Part shown: in pieces, positions 38,545 through 47,489 of the stretch
Position numbering within the stretch: position 1 is the first letter of the stretch
Layout of the letters: each line of letters starts with the position of its first letter
Assembly: GCA_013041925.1 (NCBI GenBank)
Contig: JABDRB010000013.1
Coordinates: 1 to 64,000, forward strand
Direction of reading: 5' to 3'
Source: Akkermansiaceae bacterium
GTDB lineage: Bacteria; Verrucomicrobiota; Verrucomicrobiia; Verrucomicrobiales; Akkermansiaceae
Length of the DNA stretch: 64,000 nucleotides
The notes under the pieces: model-generated
Seen by the model: the letters and a program-made list of their open reading frames with translations, nothing else
The model's database searches: none
Told to the model about the DNA's origin: nothing
Position numbers and translations under genes: made by a program

Positions 38545-39945
38545 CTAGTGCAGTGCTGATCGATGGGCTTGTTCAGGAACGAGAGATCTCCACGTTTCAT
38601 CCTTGGCGGCAATCATTCTTTGCACATCCCGCCCCGTGAACTGCAGTAAACTTTCATCTCCACACGGGATCGGGTGGATCATTCCGTTCTTTCTGAAATA
38701 TTGATAGAGGTGATCTAAATTCTCTGGGGTTTGAAAATTATCTGCCGTAACTAACTCACCAGATAGTCGATTTTTCCACGGGTAAACGTAGAGCGACAAC
38801 TCGTGTTTAAAGAGCCGACCAAACGACTCAAGGATGCCGCCTGAAAGACTCTCTGACCACTTTTCCTTAAACAACTCATTAAGCAACCCGATACTGAGAA
38901 CGATACCGATGGGGCTATTGGTATAACGACTGAGGTAGCTGGCGATGCGGTGAAACTCGGGGCAACGGGAAACGAGAACCGTTTTACCAAGTGCCTGCAG
39001 GGCATCGGCCCGCTCGAGAAAAGCCAGGTGGTCAACCTTGCCAGGATCGCCAGATCCATCATGACGCAGAAGATTATTCATGGAAATCTCGCAGAGCTCG
39101 ATTGTCTCCCCCTTCTGTTCATCGGACAGATGATCCTGAAACTCTCCACGCGTCTGCTGAAGCATGTCGAGGTGAAGGTTGGTAACAGGATCGAAGCTAC
39201 CGCGTAGGAGGATGAGAGGTTTTTTATACAGAGCCTCCGCAGGTTGCACCACTTCCCCGTTGGATAAAAACATCGCGGCGTCCGTGAGCCCACTGGTGAC
39301 CAACTGGAGGTGGCAAAGACGGTTATCGACCATTTTAAAACCCTCACCACTGAACTTCAGCATATCCACTTCAACACGGTCATGACTAAGACCGTCCATG
39401 AGGGATTCCACAAAAAGGGCCAGGTGGTCACGATAATAAAAGGCGGCGTAGATCAAGTTCGTCCCGATAATCCCCAACGCCTCCATCTGCTCGAAGTTCT
39501 CCTGATCGAGCAGACGAACGTGGATCAATATCTGGCACGGCTCTCCACCTGGTTTAAGTTGAAGGCGGATACCCAACCAACCGTGGCACTCCCCAGTATC
39601 CTTGTAACCGCGTGCACGCACGGTGTTACTGAAACTGAAGAAGGTCGAGGATGCTCCGCGCTTTTTACCGAGGCGCTCGATCAAAAGATCATACTCATAC
39701 TTGAGCATCGCACTGACTCGGTCCCGGGAGACGTAGCGATTTGCCTTACCATAAATGGCATCACTCATCGTCATATCATAGGCCGAAATCGTCTTGGCCA
39801 TCGTCCCAGCCGTTCCGGATGCTCGGAAAAACCAGTTCGCCACTTCCTGGCCAGCACCGATCTCTGCAAATGTTCCGTATTTCCCCTCGTCGAGGTTGAT
39901 ACGGAGTGCTTTATCGTAGGTTGATAGATTATCTCGCTTACTCAT
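38545..39945 (-). CDS. Large protein with nucleotidyltransferase-like (NMNAT-type) domain
   Basis: A 466-residue cytosolic protein. The N-terminal 270 residues are of an unknown fold (YGTFAEIGAGQEVANWFF near the start). From about 275 on it resembles the NadD/NMNAT superfamily: LILLRGSFDPVTNLHLDML echoes the family's GxFDPxHxGH, with the first His replaced by Thr and the second kept. Whether it still transfers nucleotides is uncertain. The start at 39945 overlaps the upstream gene's end by 8 nt, showing coupling; the frame is open further but lies in that gene. Confidence 0.6.
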   Translation of the reverse strand: MSKRDNLSTYDKALRINLDEGKYGTFAEIGAGQEVANWFFRASGTAGTMAKTISAYDMTMSDAIYGKANRYVSRDRVSAMLKYEYDLLIERLGKKRGASSTFFSFSNTVRARGYKDTGECHGWLGIRLQLKPGGEPCQILIHVRLLDQENFEQMEALGIIGTNLIYAAFYYRDHLALFVESLMDGLSHDRVEVDMLKFSGEGFKMVDNRLCHLQLVTSGLTDAAMFLSNGEVVQPAEALYKKPLILLRGSFDPVTNLHLDMLQQTRGEFQDHLSDEQKGETIELCEISMNNLLRHDGSGDPGKVDHLAFLERADALQALGKTVLVSRCPEFHRIASYLSRYTNSPIGIVLSIGLLNELFKEKWSESLSGGILESFGRLFKHELSLYVYPWKNRLSGELVTADNFQTPENLDHLYQYFRKNGMIHPIPCGDESLLQFTGRDVQRMIAAKDETWRSLVPEQAHRSALH

Positions 39946-41212
39946 CGGATGTATTGGGGGAAAGTGTTTTATTCTCAGCGGATCCCGCGTCGCCCTGCCT
40001 GACCCACCCTGTCTGCACACACTCGCTGATAATGACCTGATTATCAGCCACGGCGTTTTCAGGGTAATGAATTTTGAGGGTGAAGAATGACTGATCCCTA
40101 TTCTCAAAATTCGTGAGCGAGCGGATCAGGGAGGTAGCATCCCTCGCAATGTAACCATAGATCGTGCGCTCTGAAGAAGGATGGATCAGTCTGACCGAAA
40201 GCCATTTTCGATCATCGTCAAACTGCCTGTTATAATAATTTCCTAAACTACAACGCACACGCACCTCTACGGGTTCAGTCGGACGCTTTTCAAAGAGTTC
40301 ATGCCAATCCATCGAGCACCACGCTACCCAGCTTTCCCAGTCGACCAAATATCCCTCCGGTGTTTTTTCAAGCGCCGCAGATTGAACCGAATAATCATCC
40401 AAGCGAACGAGCATGATACCGATGAACCCCTGCACGCTGACGCCACCACCATACGGCATCTCTTTGGCCGCCTGTGGCTTCCTCTCATGGGTGGCATACC
40501 AAGCACGCATCCGAGGCACCGTTACCTCCGGCGTCCTCACGAGTGATTCCAATTCGGCCGTTGATTTTGCAGCAAGAAATTTTTCGAAAACGGCACAACC
40601 ATCATCAAGAAAACCCGTTTGAGCTTCTAGGGCATCTGCGATGTCTTTTTTGAACCTCTTTTCATCCGGTGTTATCTGATCTTCCGCCAATGGGGGCGGG
40701 GTATCTGGCTCCGTTGAAAAAACCGTAGAGGCATCGACATCTGAAGTATTGCCTTTATCCAAGGACCCCATGACCAGCCAAGTAGCGACAGCTACGACGG
40801 CAAGACCCAATAGTGACCCGCCGATAATCCAGCTCACGGGGTTTGATTCCCCGGATTGACTCGACTCTCGATTACGTTCCCATTTAGGCGCGATGTGAGA
40901 GCCGTCAACTCTCCGGCGCGCACGGAGATTTTCGGGCGATGAGGAGTTCCCTGATTGCAACCATGTATCGCTCTTGTCCATCGGCCGGGAAACAATGGCT
41001 TTGGTATCTTTTTGCTCCCTTGGAATCTCTTTTTTCTCCCTTGGTTTTGGCGCGATTCCTTCAGGTCGATCTCCCGATGAGTTCGCTCCAAATCTGCCTC
41101 TTTTTCTCTCCTTCGGCATCTTGAGAAGGTAGTGACACGCAGGACAGATCACCCCCACGCCAGGGTGGCTCTTGGGCACACGAAAGACAAACCGGCACAC
41201 TGGACAAGCCAT
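39938..41212 (-). CDS. Zinc-ribbon single-pass membrane protein, function unknown
   Basis: The 424-residue product starts with a zinc-ribbon of two CxxC knuckles (MACPVCRF and VICPACHYLL), then a basic, disordered linker (KERKRGRFG, KPREKKEIPREQK), one membrane helix (WIIGGSLLGLAVVAVATWLVM near residue 155) and a C-terminal region of about 240 residues with no motif I can name. The topology suggests the ribbon in the cytosol and a periplasmic sensor-like part. I chose the Met of MACPVC. It overlaps the next gene by 8 nt, and 119 nt separate it from the PBP gene upstream. Confidence 0.65.
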   Translation of the reverse strand: MACPVCRFVFRVPKSHPGVGVICPACHYLLKMPKERKRGRFGANSSGDRPEGIAPKPREKKEIPREQKDTKAIVSRPMDKSDTWLQSGNSSSPENLRARRRVDGSHIAPKWERNRESSQSGESNPVSWIIGGSLLGLAVVAVATWLVMGSLDKGNTSDVDASTVFSTEPDTPPPLAEDQITPDEKRFKKDIADALEAQTGFLDDGCAVFEKFLAAKSTAELESLVRTPEVTVPRMRAWYATHERKPQAAKEMPYGGGVSVQGFIGIMLVRLDDYSVQSAALEKTPEGYLVDWESWVAWCSMDWHELFEKRPTEPVEVRVRCSLGNYYNRQFDDDRKWLSVRLIHPSSERTIYGYIARDATSLIRSLTNFENRDQSFFTLKIHYPENAVADNQVIISECVQTGWVRQGDAGSAENKTLSPNTSDE

Positions 41213-41331
41213 CCCCCCCCATGTTCGTTTCTTTCTTGCGGCATCAGTCACGCGGAAACGATGTTCCAGCGCCCGTGAAAGTGCAAGCAAGCAGTTATAC
41301 GATTTCGTCTGACGCCATTGATCTTACGGGA

Positions 41332-43779
41332 TTACTCCTCGTGAATCTGAATACGTTGAGGTCGCTCAAGGAGGATCGCGGCATCACCATCCTCTTGATC
41401 AAGCTGGTCAAAATCCATCACCTCCTGGTCACGCCGACTGGATCGTTTATCCTTAGGGGCAAAATCGGGTTGCTCAGAGCCATACGGGTCGTTCCCGAGT
41501 AACAGCGGCTGCTTCGGCCGGATCGGGATCGTAGAGGATTGCGCTACCCGAGAAGTATGAGAGCCAAAGTCATGGACACCGCTGAGAGCAGGGTCAACAA
41601 CACCGTGAACGTCACAGTAACCCGTCGGTCCCCCCCCCTTGATAAAATATTCATTCACAATGGTGGCCGCATAGGACTCGGCCCCAGTCACGACATCACG
41701 GCTATGTTGCTGACAGTAGCGGGTTTTTCTTAAACCAGAGTCCTTGCAGATTTCAAGGCCGACAACCCGCTCAGGAGCCTGAATAAGCTCTCCAGCAAAT
41801 TCTTGATTCGCCGCGTTCATACTCTCCACCCATACAGGCATCACCGTTTCACGACTAAAGGCGCCGGGATAGATGGCATTTCTTGATCCATGCAAAAACC
41901 CCGCCCAGACACCGCAGGTGACATTGCTGTTGTAACCCACAAACCAGTTGTCCGCAAAGTCATACGTGGTCCCCGTCTTGCCCGCAATCGACGCATCATC
42001 AGCCAGAGCGGATACTCCATCCGTGCCCGTGCCATTGCGTAACGCACTCTGCAGCATGGTGTGCATTAAAAAGGCGGTCTCCTCACTCGTGACACGCTTC
42101 GCCTCGTTCTCAATCGCCACCTCGTAGCGAGTGGATCCTTTCGAATCAACAATACGATCGATAAAATAGGCTGACGGGGGGATCGTCCCGCCATTGGGGA
42201 AACTGGCATAAGCTCGGACGAGCTCAGGAAGTGATACGTCAGATGTCCCAACCAACATCCGGGCAAGGAGCTTTGTCTCGGGAAAACGAAACCCGTATTG
42301 ACGGGCCATATCCATCACGGACTCAAGTCCCAATTTTTTTCCCAGCCTGACGGACGCGGCAATTTTAGAAACATCCAAGGCACGGCGCATACTGATATCG
42401 CCCTCGTAATCAGGGGTCAGCGTTTCCATCCCCCATTCGCCAAGAATCCCCTCACGACCATCCACCATCACCGCTCGGTTATCCATCGGACGGTCGATCA
42501 ACCTTGTGCTGATTGACCATTTTTTTTCGAGCGCCGCGGTATAGATAAAAGGGAAAAAAGCCGTGCCGATAGGCTTCCGGCCCGACTGAACAAAATCATA
42601 TTGGTTATGCGTAAAATTTCTCCCCCCGACATAAGCGAGGACGGCCCCGTTCGAGTTATCAATCATCAATCCTGCACCTTGCAGGTAAGTAGGTTTCCCG
42701 TCATCCTTATGGTAGTCGGCATAATGCGGGTGTGCGTATTGCTCGTTCGCCTCAATGGCATTGAGCTGCCTGAGCAGGCCCACCTCCATCGCCCTTTGCA
42801 CATCCCGATCAATACTCGTGTGAATCTGAAAGCCCCCCTCAGTCAGCGCGTCCTCACCCAGACGTTCACGGACGGCACTGGCGATACGTTCATAGAGGTG
42901 TGACGTCCCTCGTCGGATCGGCTTCGCGTTCACCACCACAGCTTCCTGCTGAAGTTGCTCACCCTCCGAGGCCGATATAAACCCTTCTGCCACCATGCGC
43001 CGCAACACCTGGTTGCGCGCTTTTTTGTTCTCTTCCAGATTGTTGATCGGTGAAATCCTTGTTGGATTTTTAATGCAGCCGACCAAGGAAGCACACTCCA
43101 GTGTCGTAAGGTCACGTGGTTCTTTACCGAAATACCCGAGGGCGGCGGATCTGATGCCATAAAATCCACTGCCAAACGGGATACGGTTCAAGTAGAATTC
43201 AAGGATTTCAGGTTTGCTGTAGTCTTGCTCAATCCGCATGGCTAGAAAGGCCTCCACGGCCTTTCGCTCAAGACCACCCTCGCCACGTTTATTGGCCTCT
43301 TCTTTCAAATGAAAGGCATTACGCGCTAGCTGCTGGGTCAAGGTGCTCGCCCCCTGTGTCTGCCTACGCGCCCTCAGATTCAGATAGACGGCACGGATGA
43401 CACCCACACGGTCCACTCCATCATGCTCAAAAAACCGCTGATCCTCACCGGCCACCAAGGCATTAATCATCGTCTGCGGCACCTCCTTGATGCTAATCTT
43501 ATCGCGGTTCTCCACAAAAATCCGCCCAATCTCCCTCCCTTTGCGGTCGAGAATCAGACTCTTCACCTCAACATCATCGATCTTACTTAAATCATATGTC
43601 TCCGCCCGGTCTTTAAAAGGTTGGGTTTTCGCCTGAAAGACGACATAACCGATGCCGCAGACCACTCCGCCTAAAACAAGAAGATAAAGCAAAGCTTTGA
43701 GCTTGAAGAATCTTCTTTTACGACGCTTGCTGCCTGTGCCACTGCGTATCTTTTCTAAACTGGAACGTTTTTTACCCAT
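41332..43779 (-). CDS. Class A penicillin-binding protein-like (PBP1), transpeptidase site degenerate
   Basis: An 815-residue bitopic protein: a basic cytosolic tail, one membrane helix (LKALLYLLVLGGVVCGIGYVVF), then a GT51 glycosyltransferase with intact motifs (AGEDQRFFEHDGVD with its catalytic Glu, and GASTLTQQLARN). The C-terminal transpeptidase domain keeps KTGTT at 601-605, but the SxxK motif reads Thr-Ala-Phe-Phe at 406-409 and SxN reads Ser-Lys-Ile at 471-473. The acylated serine and its lysine are therefore missing. It probably still polymerises lipid II, while cross-linking looks lost. The start at 43779 (MGKKRSS) leaves 14 bases to the divergent midA gene. It heads a minus-strand run. 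Confidence 0.88.
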   Translation of the reverse strand: MGKKRSSLEKIRSGTGSKRRKRRFFKLKALLYLLVLGGVVCGIGYVVFQAKTQPFKDRAETYDLSKIDDVEVKSLILDRKGREIGRIFVENRDKISIKEVPQTMINALVAGEDQRFFEHDGVDRVGVIRAVYLNLRARRQTQGASTLTQQLARNAFHLKEEANKRGEGGLERKAVEAFLAMRIEQDYSKPEILEFYLNRIPFGSGFYGIRSAALGYFGKEPRDLTTLECASLVGCIKNPTRISPINNLEENKKARNQVLRRMVAEGFISASEGEQLQQEAVVVNAKPIRRGTSHLYERIASAVRERLGEDALTEGGFQIHTSIDRDVQRAMEVGLLRQLNAIEANEQYAHPHYADYHKDDGKPTYLQGAGLMIDNSNGAVLAYVGGRNFTHNQYDFVQSGRKPIGTAFFPFIYTAALEKKWSISTRLIDRPMDNRAVMVDGREGILGEWGMETLTPDYEGDISMRRALDVSKIAASVRLGKKLGLESVMDMARQYGFRFPETKLLARMLVGTSDVSLPELVRAYASFPNGGTIPPSAYFIDRIVDSKGSTRYEVAIENEAKRVTSEETAFLMHTMLQSALRNGTGTDGVSALADDASIAGKTGTTYDFADNWFVGYNSNVTCGVWAGFLHGSRNAIYPGAFSRETVMPVWVESMNAANQEFAGELIQAPERVVGLEICKDSGLRKTRYCQQHSRDVVTGAESYAATIVNEYFIKGGGPTGYCDVHGVVDPALSGVHDFGSHTSRVAQSSTIPIRPKQPLLLGNDPYGSEQPDFAPKDKRSSRRDQEVMDFDQLDQEDGDAAILLERPQRIQIHEE

Positions 43780-43793
43780 TACTTTATTTTTCA

Positions 43794-44975
43794 ATGGCGG
43801 AGAAATCATCACACGGACTGCCCCCCAACAAGAGTCCCCACTCATACCCTCAGACCGAGCCAAACGCAACCCCCGCTTTTCAGCTTAATCATCGGGCCGA
43901 CTCGTCTCATTTGTTAAAAAAAATACGCCGTCGACTCACCGAGCATGGGCCCATCACATTCCGCCAATGGATGGAGGTCGCCCTCTACGACCCCACCTAC
44001 GGGTATTACGCCGCGGACATCAAACGCGTGGGTATGGGAGGCGACTTCATTACCAGCATCAGCATCGGCCGGTGCTTCGGCTTGCTGCTCGCACGACGAC
44101 TCGCTGGCTTCTGGAAGGAATGTGGAAAACCTGACACCTTCCACATCATCGAACCCGGAGCACATGACGGCTCGCTCTGCGCGGATATCCTCGATGAAGC
44201 GCGGGCATTTTGCCCCGAGTTTTATCAAGCCGCCCACTACCACCTGATCGAAACCACCCCTGCCCTCCGCCGAGCACAGGAAAAAAAACTCGGCAACTCC
44301 CTGAGTGGAAAATACACCACACACACCGCATTGTCTGACATCCATGGACTCCACGGCGCGGTTTTATCCAATGAACTCATCGACGCATTCCCTGTGGACC
44401 TCATTCGTTTTGAGCACGGCCAATGGTGGCAACTTCTCGTTGAAGAAACACAGGAGGGCCCTCAATGGCTCCCCACCCAATGCCAAGCACCCGAGCTCCG
44501 TGGGTTCTGCCAATCCCTAGGCACATCCTTCCCTGAAGGATACACAACGGAATACAACCCCGGCATCACCCGATTTACGCAGGAAGCGTCAGCGGCGCTC
44601 GCCAAGGGGCTTTTTATCACCATCGACTACGGTTACCACGCAGACGACTACTACCACCCTGACCGCTGCACGGGCACACTGCAAACTTATCACAAGCATC
44701 AGAAATCCGATAACCCACTGGAGAGACCAGGTGAGATCGATATCACCTGCCACGTCGACTTTACCCGGCTCACCACCGCTGCCGAGTCGGCAGGCTTTGA
44801 ATCCCCCACCCTCAGCCCCCAAGCCAGCTACCTCACTCAGCACGCACGTCCTTGGCTACTGAGCTTGGAAACGTCACCCACCGATGAAACACCCGCACTC
44901 TTAAGGCAATTTCAAACCTTGACCCACCCAGCCATGCTGGGAACCAAATTTTCAGTGCTTGAAATGCAAAAGTGA
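43794..44975 (+). CDS. SAM-dependent methyltransferase, MidA/NDUFAF7 family
   Basis: A 393-residue protein. The family signature FRQWMEVALYDPTYGYY sits near residue 58. MGGDFITSISIGRCFGLLLARRL, then IIEPGAHDGSLCADIL (SAM-binding glycine motif) and GAVLSNELIDAFPVDLIRFE follow, with ITIDYGYHADDYYHPDRCTGTL further on. NDUFAF7 in mitochondria methylates an arginine of complex I; bacterial substrates are unknown. The ATG at 43794 gives a long atypical leader (about 40 residues) that overlaps the shared promoter region with the PBP, so the true start may be a downstream non-ATG codon. Confidence 0.85.
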   Translation: MAEKSSHGLPPNKSPHSYPQTEPNATPAFQLNHRADSSHLLKKIRRRLTEHGPITFRQWMEVALYDPTYGYYAADIKRVGMGGDFITSISIGRCFGLLLARRLAGFWKECGKPDTFHIIEPGAHDGSLCADILDEARAFCPEFYQAAHYHLIETTPALRRAQEKKLGNSLSGKYTTHTALSDIHGLHGAVLSNELIDAFPVDLIRFEHGQWWQLLVEETQEGPQWLPTQCQAPELRGFCQSLGTSFPEGYTTEYNPGITRFTQEASAALAKGLFITIDYGYHADDYYHPDRCTGTLQTYHKHQKSDNPLERPGEIDITCHVDFTRLTTAAESAGFESPTLSPQASYLTQHARPWLLSLETSPTDETPALLRQFQTLTHPAMLGTKFSVLEMQK

Positions 44976-45225
44976 GGGCTTCACCGCCTGACATCGAGCG
45001 GGAACATACCATTTCTATGACTCGAATCACCCAAGACTATCCTTGCGTAATTGCCTCATCGAATAAAGACGGGGTTGTTTCTTTTTCCATCCATCCCCTC
45101 GCATCGGGCGCGCTCAGGTTTTACGATTTTCGCTCAATCGCTCTCGGGTAGATTCAAACACAACACGTAGGGATAGACTCTTTTTTCAAAGGGGGTTGAT
45201 GCTCAGGCGCTCACGTGTTCCGAAT
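44976..45225. other. Intergenic region after the methyltransferase gene
   Basis: About 250 bases (310 to the next gene end) between convergent genes. No coding signal seen apart from a short minus-strand frame lying mostly inside the methyltransferase gene. The minus-strand terminator of the PEP-CTERM gene follows at 45226-45261. Confidence 0.5.
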
Positions 45226-45261
45226 GAAAAACCCCACACCCCGGTGACGGAATGTGGGGTT
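45226..45261 (-). terminator. Terminator of the 45287-46078 PEP-CTERM gene
   Basis: On the minus strand a perfect 9-bp stem (aaccccaca / tgtggggtt) with a 14-nt loop is followed by tttttc, about 25 nt beyond the stop codon. Confidence 0.85.
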
Positions 45262-45286
45262 GTAAATTGTTTTTTCGAGCGCCGGG

Positions 45287-46078
45287 TTACTTGCGGCGAC
45301 GGAGGATCAGGGCGAGCCCGCCTAAGCCGAGAAGAGCGGTGGAAGATGGCTCGGGGACAACGACGGCATCCACAACCACACCCATGTAGCGGGAGCGGGT
45401 TCCGGTGCTTCCAGTGTAGGTAAATTCGATACTGTCGTAGTTGCCGTCTGAATTATCAAAGGTGAAGGTATTGAGGTAGAGAGTCCGCGCAGTGGACGGA
45501 TCAATATCGCCAGAAGTAGCGACCAAATCGGTCTGTCCAGATCCGCTCATGGTGATGCCTGTCTGAAAAATCGTATCATACCCCCCAGCTAGGATATACA
45601 TGGTGCCAGACGAGTAGCCTGAAATATCCAAGGTGGTTGAGGTGCCAGACGCGCCAGAGATCGTCCATGGTATGCCGGCGTCGCCGCCGGCGTAGTTGGC
45701 GGCGTCAATAGTGGGGTTGTTGGTATCCCAGACGTCGGCCCTGCCGAGTTCATAATCGCGAAGATCACCGGTATTGCCATACGTCGGCGTGCCACCCCAG
45801 CTGCCTTGCTCGGAGTATACCTCGATGTTGTTGTTGGTGCTAGCACCGCCCCCATCATCCACGTTGCGCACCAGTTGCCAGGCCTCGACGGTTGCATCGC
45901 CAAAATTACCACTGATGAGTCCGCTGTAGTCTGCCTGACCAGCGTAGACCGAAATCTCGATAGCGGTGGTGCTTTCGCTCAGCAGCGCACTTGAGCTGTA
46001 GGCTACTGTAGATGCAGCATGTAGGCTGGCGCTGGTTCCCAGCGCGAGAGTCAGAGTGAGGATTGTTTTGGTTTTCAT
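45287..46078 (-). CDS. PEP-CTERM sorting domain protein
   Basis: A 263-residue secreted protein of unknown function. The N-terminus is a clean signal peptide (MKTKTILTLTLALGTSASLHAAS). The body is a beta-rich Ser/Gly/Asp-rich domain. The C-terminus reads VVPEPSSTALLGLGGLALILRRRK, the exosortase signal. It is transcribed divergently from a GntR/LacI-type regulator 222 nt away, which suggests, but does not prove, that the regulator controls it. Confidence 0.85.
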   Translation of the reverse strand: MKTKTILTLTLALGTSASLHAASTVAYSSSALLSESTTAIEISVYAGQADYSGLISGNFGDATVEAWQLVRNVDDGGGASTNNNIEVYSEQGSWGGTPTYGNTGDLRDYELGRADVWDTNNPTIDAANYAGGDAGIPWTISGASGTSTTLDISGYSSGTMYILAGGYDTIFQTGITMSGSGQTDLVATSGDIDPSTARTLYLNTFTFDNSDGNYDSIEFTYTGSTGTRSRYMGVVVDAVVVPEPSSTALLGLGGLALILRRRK

Positions 46079-46300
46079 CTTTATTTATTTTTAGGGGGGG
46101 GCTTGGGCTTTGTGTTTACCCGCAGGGGCAATCCTCTCGGATGGCCCCTTAAGGCTGAACATTGTGGATCAATGCACCGACACCTCTGCATGGCTGCATC
46201 AATCGTGTCAAATGTAGTCTTTTCAAAACTACAACTCTTTTCAGGTGCTTTTGACCTTCCCTCTCGACACCTGCAGGGGTCCTGAGTTATTAAAATAGGC

Positions 46301-47368
46301 ATGGGGGAATTGCGCATCTTGAGTGGCTCCGAGCAGGCGGCGGCGTATCTGCGCACTGAACTGTCCCGGGGGCGCTGGGCGGGGACGATGCCGGGAAGCG
46401 ACCGGTTGGTGCGTTTACTGGGGGTGGGGCGTAATACGGTCGACACCGCGCTGGCCCTATTGGAGAAGGAGGGGCTGCTGGAATCCCAGGGGGTGGGCCG
46501 GGCGCGGCGCATCCTCCGCGGCGAGCAAACGGATACACCCAGCCTTGGCATCCACGTGCTGGCCTATGACCGCGGGGATCTTTCCGGTAATTTCCTCGCC
46601 ACCCTCTGGAACCAACTTCAGTTGGCCGGTCACCGCGTGGAGTTGGCCGATAAGACGCTTGAGGAACTGGGGATGAATCGGCAGCGGGTGGCCCGCATGG
46701 TGCAGCGCAGCGGGGCCAAGAACTGGATCGTATTGGGCGGCCCTCATGAAGTGCTACATTGGTTTTCTGAGCAGGAACTTCACACACTTGCGGTTTCTGG
46801 CAGGCATTCCCGCTTGCCGTTGGCCTCGGCCTCCGTCGACAAGCGACAGGCGATCACGGATTGCGTGGAGCGCCTGGTGGCATTGGGTCACAGCCGCATC
46901 TCGTTGCTCGTCCGCGAGGACCGGCGCAAGCCACATCCGGGGCAGTCAGAGCAGGCTTTTCTTGAGGCTCTCCAGCAGAAGGGAATCAAAACCGGAAGCT
47001 ACCACTTGCCCGATTGGGGCAATGAGGTGGCCGATTTTTATGCCGTTTTGGACTCGTTGCTGCGTTACACGCCGCCCACCGCACTGCTGCTGGGTGGCAG
47101 TTACCTTTACATTGCAGCCGAACGCCACCTCGCCCAACAGGGCATTGTCGCTCCACGCGACATTTCCCTAGTCAGCACGGATTACAACGAAGAGCCGTTC
47201 TATTGGGCCGAGCCCCAAATCTCGCACATACAACTCGACTGGAATCTTGCGGCACGACAAATTGTGCGCTGGTCCGACAGGCTGGCACGTGGCCAAACGG
47301 ATGTGCGCCAAAGCGTCACCCGGGCGAAATTTGTTGAGGGTGGCACCATCGGCCCCGCTCCATCATAG
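46301..47368 (+). CDS. Transcriptional regulator, GntR-type DNA-binding plus LacI-type sensor domain
   Basis: A 355-residue regulator. Residues 10-70 form a winged helix of the GntR type (SEQAAAYLRTELSRGRWAGTMPGSDRLVRLLGVGRNTVDTALALLEKEGLLESQG). The rest resembles the periplasmic-binding fold of LacI/GalR regulators (SASVDKRQAITDCVERLVALGHSRISLL; TALLLGGSYLYIAAERHLAQQGIVAPRDISLVSTDYN; QLDWNLAARQIVRW). This hybrid is found in AraR-like and related sugar regulators. The ligand is unknown, probably a sugar. The regulatory target may be the divergent PEP-CTERM gene. Confidence 0.82.
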   Translation: MGELRILSGSEQAAAYLRTELSRGRWAGTMPGSDRLVRLLGVGRNTVDTALALLEKEGLLESQGVGRARRILRGEQTDTPSLGIHVLAYDRGDLSGNFLATLWNQLQLAGHRVELADKTLEELGMNRQRVARMVQRSGAKNWIVLGGPHEVLHWFSEQELHTLAVSGRHSRLPLASASVDKRQAITDCVERLVALGHSRISLLVREDRRKPHPGQSEQAFLEALQQKGIKTGSYHLPDWGNEVADFYAVLDSLLRYTPPTALLLGGSYLYIAAERHLAQQGIVAPRDISLVSTDYNEEPFYWAEPQISHIQLDWNLAARQIVRWSDRLARGQTDVRQSVTRAKFVEGGTIGPAPS

Positions 47369-47469
47369 GGGCAAGTGCCATCCGGTACGGTCCTTGAATT
47401 TCAATTGAAGCTCATGGCGCGGCTCAGCGATTTTCAATGATCACTCCCTTTGAAAAGGGGTCAGGGGTG

Positions 47470-47489
47470 AATGGCACTTCCTTAAGCGG
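47470..47489. repeat. Left inverted repeat of the IS
   Basis: Perfect inverted match to 49004-49023 (extendable by one base on each side), ending inside the transposase C-terminus at 47482. Confidence 0.85.
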
